Part shown: one piece after another, positions 44,107 through 50,987 of the stretch
Numbering within the stretch: position 1 is the stretch's first letter
Layout of the letters: each line of letters begins with the position of its first letter
DNA from: Actinomycetes bacterium
GTDB taxonomy: Bacteria > Actinomycetota > Actinomycetes > Actinomycetales > Demequinaceae
Assembly: GCA_023411615.1 (NCBI GenBank)
Contig: JAEYOR010000052.1
Coordinates: forward strand, 1-56,033
DNA: 56,033 nucleotides
Direction: 5' to 3'
Notes under the pieces: model-generated
The model's database searches: none
The model's input: only the letters and a program-made list of their open reading frames with translations
What the model was told of the DNA's origin: nothing
Translations under genes and position numbers: made by a program

Positions 44107-44406
44107 ATGCGTGTCGTCTTCGAGGATGATGATCTTCGGCGTCTGGCCGAAGATGCGTCCTATGCGCCACGGCGCTGGGGTGCAGACACCATCAAGGCCT
44201 ACCGGAAGAAGATCCAGGTACTGCGCGCGGCCACTGACGAACGAGACCTATATGCGATGCGTTCCCTCCGGTTGGAGCAGCTCAAGGGCAACCGGGCCGG
44301 AACCTCATCCATCCGCCTGAATGACCAGTTCAGGCTCATCATCAAGTTCGAAACGGATGACGACGGCCGGATGGTCATCGTTATCGAGATGGTTGATTAC
44401 CACTGA
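44107..44406 (+). CDS. higB: RelE/ParE-family (HigB-like) toxin
   Basis: A 99-residue protein. It has a helical N-terminus (DDDLRRLAEDASYAPRRWG), central LYAMRSLRLEQLKGNRAGTS and the strand pair SSIRLNDQFRLIIKFE, typical of the HigB/RelE mRNA-interferase fold. These toxins cleave mRNA on the ribosome. ATG 44107 follows GGTGGAG. The toxin precedes the antitoxin by 15 bases, the HigBA order. Confidence 0.85.
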   Translation: MRVVFEDDDLRRLAEDASYAPRRWGADTIKAYRKKIQVLRAATDERDLYAMRSLRLEQLKGNRAGTSSIRLNDQFRLIIKFETDDDGRMVIVIEMVDYH

Positions 44407-44421
44407 AGGAGAGTGACGATC

Positions 44422-45516
44422 ATGAGTACGCCGATGGCTGCCGAGGTGTTCCCGGCCGGGGAACACCTGGCTGACGAACTCGACGCGCGCGGCTGGACTC
44501 AGGCCGACTTCGCGGAGATTCTGGGACGACCGGCACAGTTCGTCTCCGAGATCATCTCCGGCAAGAAGGAGATCACTCGTGAGTCCGCCGCGCAGATCGC
44601 GGCCGCGCTCGGAACAAGCGCAGAGTTCTGGCTCAAGCTTCAGGACTCTTATCTCCTCTGGAAGCAAGCACAGGACTCGCGCACCAGGGAGAGCCTCGAC
44701 GCCGTAAAGACCCGCGCCAGGTTACGCGAGTTAGCACCGGTCGCCTTGCTTAGGAAGCGCGGCTTCATCACCGCGTCTGATCCAGACGGCCAATCGAAGG
44801 AGGTCCTTCACCTCTTCGGGATGCAGAGCCTTGATGAGGAGCTGACGGTCAGATTCGCCGCCAGGCGAAGCAACACGGACGAAGCAGTGACAGTGCTTCA
44901 GCAAGCCTGGGTCGCGTGCGTCAAGGCCAGTGCACGCGAGCTGCAGGTTGCGCCATACTCCCGTGACCGGCTTCGAGAGCTGGCGAAGCAACTCTCGGAG
45001 AGGGCACGCAACCCGGAGGAGTTCGCCGCCTTCCAAGCGTCTTTTGCGGAAGTCGGAGTGAAGCTGATCTACATTGAAGCGTTCCCTGGAGGGAAGCTCG
45101 ATGGGTGCGCACTGATCGTCGATGGGACCCCCGTGATCGGCATCTCAGGTCGATGGAAGCGGCTAGACAAAGTGCTCTTCACAATCCTCCACGAAACCGC
45201 CCATGTTCTGCTGGGCCACGTCTCAGAGGACGGGGGAGTCATCATTGATGACCTATCTGAAGAGAGCCAGGACGAGGAAGCGGAGGCCGATCAGCTTGCT
45301 GGAGAACTGGCTATCTCAGGACCGCTCCCCATAGTTCCCGAACGGCCAAGCGTGACCTGGGCGCAGACACACGCGGACGCATTGGGTGTGCATCCAATCA
45401 CGCTGATCGGCAGGCTCCAGAACGATGGCCTGCTGTCTTGGAAAACTACCCTCGTTCGCGACGCGCCCAACGTTACCGATCAGCTCGAACGATGGACGGG
45501 ACTCGTCCCAGTCTGA
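44422..45516 (+). CDS. higA: HigA-type antitoxin fused to an ImmA/IrrE metallopeptidase domain
   Basis: A 364-residue protein. The N-terminal XRE HTH (residues 15-75) contains ELDARGWTQADFAEILGRPA, QFVSEIISGKKEITRESAAQ and GTSAEFWLKLQ, as in HigA antitoxins. From about residue 210 an ImmA/IrrE-type zinc peptidase domain carries the HExxH motif in LFTILHETAHVLLGHV, followed by EEAEADQLAGELAI with the third ligand Glu. The enzyme could cleave a repressor or itself, linking toxin release to a signal (inference). ATG 44422 follows GAAGGAG by 10 bases; GTG 44413 is an alternative. Confidence 0.85.
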   Translation: MSTPMAAEVFPAGEHLADELDARGWTQADFAEILGRPAQFVSEIISGKKEITRESAAQIAAALGTSAEFWLKLQDSYLLWKQAQDSRTRESLDAVKTRARLRELAPVALLRKRGFITASDPDGQSKEVLHLFGMQSLDEELTVRFAARRSNTDEAVTVLQQAWVACVKASARELQVAPYSRDRLRELAKQLSERARNPEEFAAFQASFAEVGVKLIYIEAFPGGKLDGCALIVDGTPVIGISGRWKRLDKVLFTILHETAHVLLGHVSEDGGVIIDDLSEESQDEEAEADQLAGELAISGPLPIVPERPSVTWAQTHADALGVHPITLIGRLQNDGLLSWKTTLVRDAPNVTDQLERWTGLVPV

Positions 45517-45522
45517 ACGACC

Positions 45523-45645
45523 TCACCGCGTCTTCTCCCACACCGACATCCGGCTCACCTCAAATCGCCGGGCGATCGCATGACGCTCTCGCCCTTGCCT
45601 CGGGCCGTGTGAATCGCGTCTATCGGGTTGGCCGTCAGAGGCGTT
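45523..45645 (-). pseudogene. Remnant of a Hin/Pin-type serine resolvase C-terminus, frameshifted
   Basis: Two overlapping minus-strand frames join into the C-terminal HTH of a DNA invertase/resolvase. One frame gives LTANPIDAIHTARGKGESV and the next gives AIARRFEVSRMSVWEKTR then stop at 45523. The intact family reads like LT-x-x-Q-x-x-x-I-x-x-A-R-x-x-G-x-S-V-x-x-I-A-R-x-F-x-V-S-R-x-T-V. A 1-base loss at the GTCATGCG junction explains the shift. The catalytic domain is absent. It marks a second, older recombination module near the island's right edge. Confidence 0.7.
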
Positions 45646-45871
45646 CGACTCCGTCTCTTTGGTTCCGTCACCGCCTCGACGAGCCGAGACCCTGTTTCGC
45701 CAGTTCCCACAGGGCTTCCAGCCGTTCGACTCGCTTCCACTCATGTGGTGGGAATCCGCCCTGGTCCACCACCAGCGCGTACGGGCGTTGGCATCACCCA
45801 GGCTGTTGCAATGTCCGCGCCGTCCGTGCTCGTCGTGTCCCCCTAGCGTCGCGTCCGCCTACGATCGACAT

Positions 45872-47074
45872 ATGTCTGCACCCACCCCGCAGCACCCCAC
45901 GCCCTCGGCTACCGAGGAGCACGCCACCTCCGGCACGGCACCAGACCTGCGCGTCACGCTCGACGCCCAACGCGAGCGCTGCCCGGTTGCACACGGCGAG
46001 GACGGTACCGTCACCCTCCTCGGCCACGCCGAAGTCCGCGCGGCTGCCCTCGATGACGCCACGTTCTCCTCAGCCGTCACCACCAGGCGAGCTATCCCCA
46101 ACAGCCTTGACGGCGAGGAGCACCGCGCCTACCGAGCCCTCATCGACGCCTACCTCACCCAAGACGAGGTCGACGCTCAAGAGCCGCAGGCTCAGCAGCA
46201 CGCCGCCGCGATCATCGCAGCACTTCCGCGCGGCACCACTGTGCGCACCATCACCGACATCGGCACGCCGTTCGCGGTCCGCGTGCAACGCACGTGGCTC
46301 GGCTGGCCCGAGTCAATCGATGAGCCGCTCGTCGACTGGATGGCCCGCAACCGCGACGCGACCCGCACCGGCGATCGCGCCCAGCTCGCCCAGGTGGCCG
46401 AAGACTTTGACCAGATCATCGCGGGCCTCCTCACCGAGAGCCGCAACGCGGAAGCCGCCGACGCTGGGGCACCGAACAACGATGTCACCGCCCGCCTCAT
46501 GAAGGAGACGGTCAACGGCAAACCGCTCACCGACGCCGAGGTGGTGTCGATCCTCCGCAACTGGACAGCAGGGGACCTCGGTTCGCTCGCCGCGTCCATT
46601 GGCGTGATCGTCCACCATCTCGCAACCGACGTGGCACTCCAGTCCTATCTCCGCGGCCTCATAGAGCAAGGCGACACTGCCGCCTTCGAGGACGCAATGG
46701 AAGAGATCCTCCGCATTGACGATCCCTTCATCTCCAACCGGCGCATCACCACGCGCCCCGTCACACTGGGCGAGCGCGAGGTCCCAGCCGGCAACCGCGT
46801 TGTCCTCAACTGGGTGGCCGCGAACCGCGACCCTGCTGCCTTCATCGACCCGGACGCCTTCAATCCCGCCGCGCACAAGGACAGCAACCTTGTCTTTGGC
46901 GTCGGCCCCCACGTGTGCCCAGGCCGTGCGCTTACCCTCATGGAACTGCGCGTTGTCGTGTGGGAGATGCTGTCCCAAACATCGGCCATCGCGATGGCGC
47001 CAACCGAGGCCCCAGTACGCGAAAGGCCGCCCGTGAGCGGCTGGGCGCAGGTCCCGATCGTGTTGACAGACTGA
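45872..47074 (+). CDS. Cytochrome P450
   Basis: A 400-residue soluble bacterial P450. The heme-ligand Cys is in VFGVGPHVCPGRALTLMEL near residue 350. The ExxR-equivalent is in MEEILRIDDPFISNRRI; here the helix-K motif reads EEILR. The helix I segment is ILRNWTAGDLGSLAAS, which lacks the usual acid-Thr pair (Gly-Asp-Leu-Gly-Ser), like peroxygenase-type or unusual P450s. No ferredoxin or reductase is adjacent. The ATG 45872 start (MSAPTPQHPTPS) was chosen; the 71 codons upstream in frame look non-coding. The gap 45646-45871 holds only a short unassigned minus-strand fragment. Confidence 0.87.
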   Translation: MSAPTPQHPTPSATEEHATSGTAPDLRVTLDAQRERCPVAHGEDGTVTLLGHAEVRAAALDDATFSSAVTTRRAIPNSLDGEEHRAYRALIDAYLTQDEVDAQEPQAQQHAAAIIAALPRGTTVRTITDIGTPFAVRVQRTWLGWPESIDEPLVDWMARNRDATRTGDRAQLAQVAEDFDQIIAGLLTESRNAEAADAGAPNNDVTARLMKETVNGKPLTDAEVVSILRNWTAGDLGSLAASIGVIVHHLATDVALQSYLRGLIEQGDTAAFEDAMEEILRIDDPFISNRRITTRPVTLGEREVPAGNRVVLNWVAANRDPAAFIDPDAFNPAAHKDSNLVFGVGPHVCPGRALTLMELRVVVWEMLSQTSAIAMAPTEAPVRERPPVSGWAQVPIVLTD

Positions 47075-47141
47075 CCCCTCGAGCCCGTCGGCCCCTGCCA
47101 GCGAGGCTTGTGACCCGTTCCACACGTCCTCGTGCAGGGCC

Positions 47142-47196
47142 TCGAAATCGTGGCGAAAAACCGTCGAAATAGTGTCGAAATCGCCTCAGAATCGTG
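47142..47196. repeat. Five 11-bp phased direct repeats
   Basis: Units begin at 47142, 47153, 47164, 47175 and 47186: TCGAAATCGTG, GCGAAAAACCG, TCGAAATAGTG, TCGAAATCGCC, TCAGAATCGTG. The consensus is TCGAAATCGTG with an exact 11-bp period. They lie 171 bp before the start of the secreted HExxH gene and 68 bp after the P450 stop. The helical phasing suggests cooperative binding of a regulator. Nothing else is evident in the 292-bp gap. Confidence 0.7.
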
Positions 47197-47366
47197 TGCC
47201 GTTCCTCACAGCAGATGGCAACGTGACCGCCGTCACTCGCGCGCGTCGCCCCTGGTAATGCTTCGACAAAAGCGCAATTCGGACAAAATGAAGCGCTCTC
47301 ACCACCCCCCGCGCCTGGTTTGTCACACTCCTCCCATTCCGCGTGCCGGTGACCGAACGTGGAGTT

Positions 47367-48287
47367 ATGGGAACCACGGCACTTCGCGTGGCCGCCACGG
47401 CGGTCACGTTTGCGCTGGGCGGAATCGCGCTCGGCGCGCCTCACGCGGGCGCGCGCGAAGCAATGCCGCCCGTCATCCAGGAAGTGCCGCAGTGGCAAGA
47501 CCTCACCGCAAACGCCCGCGACGCCGCTGAGCTCGCCAATCGGCTCACCATCGAGCGAGTGCGCGCGGCCGATGCGCTCCGCCTCAGCACCGTGGACCTC
47601 GCTCTCAAGGCGGACGCGGCAGACAAGGCGTGGGAAGCGTCGGCCGGGAAGGCCTCGGACGCTGCCCGCCAAAAGCTCGCCATCGAACGTAACCGCGCGA
47701 CGAGCGCCGTCCGCGTGGGCTCCGCGCTCGACGACATCCGCGCGATCGAGACCTCGCTCGCCACCGCATCGACCACCGTCGCTGAAGAGGTGCGGGCGTG
47801 GGAAGAGGCCGAGGCTGCTCGCAAGGCGGAGGAGGAGCGTCTCGCCCGTGAGGCAGCCGCAGCGGCCGCGCGAGGCAAAGGCGGCAGGGGCGGCGGAGGC
47901 GCCGCAAGCGGTGACCCAAAGGCCTACCTCGACGGCATCGCCGCAGCGTGGGGCGCATCCATTTCATGGGGTGCCACGGCCTGCGGCACAGGATCCTCCA
48001 CCACCGTGGGCGGTTGCTTTGCAGGTGGCAGCACCGTGATGATCTCCAACTCGGCGTACCGCAGTTGGGACGTGGCCAAGGGTCGAGGCCGCAATGTGGT
48101 ACTCCATGAGATCGCCCACATGGTGATCCTCAATAAGTGCGGAACCGTCTACGTGAGCGATCGCTTTGAGAACGTCACCGACGCCTACGCGATCCTCATC
48201 GGCGCGGGCGCCGGCACTGGGTACGGCTACAACGACGCCGACATGTCTCTCGCCAAGTCGATCAAGGACGGCGTCTGCTGGCCGTAG
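47367..48287 (+). CDS. Secreted HExxH metallopeptidase-like protein
   Basis: A 306-residue exported protein. Signal peptide of about 30 residues (TTALRVAATAVTFALGGIAL, cleaved near HAGARE). Residues 40-165 form an Ala/Glu/Arg-rich coiled coil. A Gly-rich hinge (GKGGRGGGGAASG) leads to a C-terminal domain with NVVLHEIAHMVI, a HExxH zinc motif, and four Cys (ATACGTG, VGGCFAG, NKCGTV, GVCWP) that could form disulfides. A later Asp in ENVTDAYAILIG may be the third ligand. It is probably a cell-wall or surface-acting protease, but catalysis is unproven. ATG 47367 follows GTGGAGTT. Confidence 0.7.
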   Translation: MGTTALRVAATAVTFALGGIALGAPHAGAREAMPPVIQEVPQWQDLTANARDAAELANRLTIERVRAADALRLSTVDLALKADAADKAWEASAGKASDAARQKLAIERNRATSAVRVGSALDDIRAIETSLATASTTVAEEVRAWEEAEAARKAEEERLAREAAAAAARGKGGRGGGGAASGDPKAYLDGIAAAWGASISWGATACGTGSSTTVGGCFAGGSTVMISNSAYRSWDVAKGRGRNVVLHEIAHMVILNKCGTVYVSDRFENVTDAYAILIGAGAGTGYGYNDADMSLAKSIKDGVCWP

Positions 48288-48300
48288 GCTGACGTCTCGG

Positions 48301-48340
48301 TTGTCTGGACTTCCAGCACTAGTTATAGTGTATCTATAAC
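48301..48340 (+). promoter_or_regulatory. Promoter with overlapping operator of the DUF1648-GntR operon
   Basis: TTGTCT (48301-48306), a 17-bp spacer and TATAGT (48324-48329) make a sigma-70-like promoter. The palindrome GTTATAG-TGTAT-CTATAAC (48322-48340) covers the -10 box. It fits repression by the YtrA-type GntR protein encoded as second gene of the operon. Confidence 0.7.
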
Positions 48341-48364
48341 AGTTGGCTGGAGGACTTGAGAACC

Positions 48365-49354
48365 ATGCACGATGCCGTTGTTCGCCGCTACGTCGCCGTC
48401 GCCGTCGTGTTGCCGGTACTTGCTGTCGCCGTCTCGGTCGCACTGCAACTGTCGTGGTGGCAAGAGCTGCCGGACAGGGTGGCGACCCACTGGAATGCCT
48501 CGGGCGATCCCGACGCTTTCGGCTCCGCATCATCGCTTCTCATCGCCACGCTCGTGCTCGGTTTGGCCATTCCGGCGGCGACGGTGGGGGTCACCTTGCC
48601 GATGCTTCGCCGGGGCGTGCGCGGCATCACCTTCCGATTGATGGGCGCCTTCGCCGCGGGCATGGGCGTCTTTGGCGCCGGACTCGGCACCGCACTGACG
48701 TACATCCAGCGGGGTATTGAGGACGGCTCAGCTGCGCAGGACGTCACCGCGCCTAACCTCATCGCGCTCGGTCTCGGTCTGCTTGTTGGCGCGTGCGCGT
48801 GGCTGTATCAGCCTCGCCAGGAGGCACCGGCGCCGCACACCTTCGCTGCCACGGACGTGGTGCTGAGCGGCGAGCAGCGCGGCGTGTGGGTGAGCACCGC
48901 TGCGATGAGCAAGACCTTCAAGCTGGTGCTCCTGGCTAACGGGGTGGCCTTGGTGGCGCTCACGGTGTTGCTCTGGGCCACCAACGGCATCGCCACTGGC
49001 CTCATCATGGTGGGCACCACCGCGTTGCTTGGATTCACGATTGGCGCGGTGGCCGCCTTCACCGTGCGGGTTGATCCGACCGGACTCTTCGTCATCTCCG
49101 CAATCGGCTTCCCCCGCCTCCATGTGCCGCTCAGCGAGATCGAGTCGGTAGGCACCGCCACGGTGAACGGCATCGCCGAGTTTGGCGGCTACGGGATCCG
49201 CATGGTGCCCGGCGGCACCGGCGTTGTCCTGCGCAATGGCGAGGCGTTGCAGGTGATGCGCACCAATGGCCGCCGTTTTGTGGTGACGATGGACGGCGCG
49301 CAAACTGCCGCGGCCCTCCTCAACACCTACGTCCAGCGCACCGCGAGAACGTAA
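48365..49354 (+). CDS. DUF1648-containing membrane protein
   Basis: A 329-residue protein with the DUF1648 (SdpI N-terminal) motif LPDRVATHWNASGDPDAFGS near residue 35 between the first two transmembrane helices. It has about six to seven membrane segments and a C-terminal PH-like soluble part (GTATVNGIAEFGGYGIRMVP and RRFVVTMDGAQTAAALL). SdpI proteins give immunity to a secreted toxin. Related DUF1648-GntR pairs sense membrane-active compounds, which is the likely theme here. ATG 48365 follows GGAGGACTTGAGAACC. Confidence 0.82.
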   Translation: MHDAVVRRYVAVAVVLPVLAVAVSVALQLSWWQELPDRVATHWNASGDPDAFGSASSLLIATLVLGLAIPAATVGVTLPMLRRGVRGITFRLMGAFAAGMGVFGAGLGTALTYIQRGIEDGSAAQDVTAPNLIALGLGLLVGACAWLYQPRQEAPAPHTFAATDVVLSGEQRGVWVSTAAMSKTFKLVLLANGVALVALTVLLWATNGIATGLIMVGTTALLGFTIGAVAAFTVRVDPTGLFVISAIGFPRLHVPLSEIESVGTATVNGIAEFGGYGIRMVPGGTGVVLRNGEALQVMRTNGRRFVVTMDGAQTAAALLNTYVQRTART

Positions 49355-49364
49355 GGGGTGGCCC

Positions 49365-49721
49365 GTGCTCATCACCATCGATCCCACATCTGAGGCATCA
49401 CTCTTTGACCAGATTGCCGCCTCGGTCCGCATGAACATGGCGACGGGTCTCGCGCGGCCTGGCACGCGCCTGCCGTCTGCCCGCGACGTCGCCACCTCGC
49501 TGGACGTCAACCTCCACACCGTGTTGCGTGCCTACCAGATCCTTCGTGACGAGGGCTTGGTGGACATGCGCCGGGGGAGGGGTGCCGTGGTGACCGAGGC
49601 CGCCGCCCACCTTCACGAGTTGCACGGCGAGTTGAAGGCGCTCGTGGCGAAGGCCCACACCATGGGGCTTGGGCCCGACGCGCTCGCGTCGCTCGTGCGG
49701 GACGTCGCCACACAGGTGTAG
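49365..49721 (+). CDS. GntR-family (YtrA type) regulator
   Basis: A 118-residue short GntR protein: winged helix with ASLFDQIAASVRMNMATGL, LPSARDVATSLDVNLHTVLR and YQILRDEGLVDMRRGRG, and only a short C-terminal dimer helix, as in the YtrA subfamily. It probably represses its own operon through the palindrome at 48322-48340. GTG start, 10 bases after the DUF1648 stop. Confidence 0.9.
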   Translation: MLITIDPTSEASLFDQIAASVRMNMATGLARPGTRLPSARDVATSLDVNLHTVLRAYQILRDEGLVDMRRGRGAVVTEAAAHLHELHGELKALVAKAHTMGLGPDALASLVRDVATQV

Positions 49722-49796
49722 CGCTCGCCGCCGATGGTGGCACGATGGGGAGAACGGCATCGGCGAGCGGACGCTCAGCGTCCAGAGGGAGCGGGA

Positions 49797-50531
49797 ATGA
49801 GCAAGCGCACCGCAGTAGTGACAGGCGCATCGAGCGGCATTGGCGCGGCAACCGCGCGCACCCTTGCAGCCCAAGGATGGCATGTGGTGGTGGGCGCGCG
49901 ACGTCTCGACCGCCTCGAGGCCTTGGCCACAGAGATCGGTGGCACGGCCCACGCACTCGACGTGTCCGACCCGGCCTCGGTGGATGCTTTCTGCGAACAG
50001 GTGACCGACTGCCACCTCCTTGTCAACAACGCGGGCGGTGCGCTTGGGATGCGCACCATCGCGGAAGCCGATGACGCCGAGTGGCTGCGGATGTACGAGA
50101 TCAACGTGATGGGCACCGTCCGCATGACCCGCGCGCTCCTACCGGCACTCATTGCCTCAGGCGATGGCCAGATCATCACGATCGGTTCGGTCGCCGGTCG
50201 CGAGGCCTACGCGCGCGGAGCGGGTTATAACGCTGCCAAGTTTGGCCAAGCGGCGCTCATGCGGGCCTTGCGCTTTGAGCTTCTCGGCAAGCCGGTGCGT
50301 GTGAGCGAGATCGATCCCGGCATGGCGGAGACCGAGTTCTCGATCGTCCGGCTCGGCGGAGACGTGGACAAGGCTCGCGCGGTGTACGAGGGCATGACGC
50401 CGCTCACGGCAGAGGACATTGCCGACGCGGTGGCATGGGTGGCGTCCCGGCCCTCGCACGTCAACATCGATCAGGTGCTCATGATGCCGCGGGACCAAGC
50501 GGCGGCGCAGGTCGTTCACCGCAGCCGGTAG
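49797..50531 (+). CDS. Short-chain dehydrogenase/reductase
   Basis: A 244-residue SDR. NAD(P)-binding TGASSGIGAATA, structural LLVNNAGGALG, catalytic Ser in ITIGSVAGREAYARG and YxxxK in GYNAAKFG. VGARRLDRL after strand 2 suggests NADP preference. It is close to YdfG-type serine/3-hydroxy acid dehydrogenases (EIDPGMAETEFSIVRLGGD). ATG 49797 follows GAGGGAGCGGGA. Confidence 0.92.
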   Translation: MSKRTAVVTGASSGIGAATARTLAAQGWHVVVGARRLDRLEALATEIGGTAHALDVSDPASVDAFCEQVTDCHLLVNNAGGALGMRTIAEADDAEWLRMYEINVMGTVRMTRALLPALIASGDGQIITIGSVAGREAYARGAGYNAAKFGQAALMRALRFELLGKPVRVSEIDPGMAETEFSIVRLGGDVDKARAVYEGMTPLTAEDIADAVAWVASRPSHVNIDQVLMMPRDQAAAQVVHRSR

Positions 50532-50627
50532 CGCCACCACCCTCCCTCACCACCGATGCCTCGCTCATTTTGCGATTTGCTGATATTGTGAATCCATCAA
50601 CTCGTGAAATCGGAGCGTTCCCACCCC

Positions 50628-50987
50628 ATGGACGATCTACCCCTCTATGAAGTGAAAGCGGATCTATTCCGCGGCCTTGCCCACCCCATCCGAGTCCGCA
50701 TCCTCGAACTCGTCTGCGCCGCTGACGAGGTCCCTGTTGCGGACCTTCTCACTGAACTCAAACTCAAGCCCCCGCACTTGTCTCAACACCTTGCCGTGCT
50801 GAGGCGCTACGGCCTCGTCACGTCAACCCGCCGGGGCAGCCAAGTGTTCTGCTCGGCAGCCGATCCAAGCGTCAACGGCCTCCTCACCTCGGCGCGGGCA
50901 GTGCTCGCCCACACTGCGGCCGTGCGTTCGCGCCTTGCCGAAGCACTCGATGCGAACGTGGCCATTGCCGCCACGGCCGCTTCGTGA
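50628..50987 (+). CDS. ArsR/SmtB-family winged-helix regulator
   Basis: A 119-residue regulator. HTH LFRGLAHPIRVRILELVC and LKLKPPHLSQHLAVLRRYGL with the wing TSTRRGSQVFCSAADP. No clear metal-binding Cys pair is present in the recognition helix. It overlaps the SulP gene by 4 bases (GTGA) and probably controls it. ATG 50628 is taken; GTG 50604 is upstream in frame. Confidence 0.88.
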   Translation: MDDLPLYEVKADLFRGLAHPIRVRILELVCAADEVPVADLLTELKLKPPHLSQHLAVLRRYGLVTSTRRGSQVFCSAADPSVNGLLTSARAVLAHTAAVRSRLAEALDANVAIAATAAS

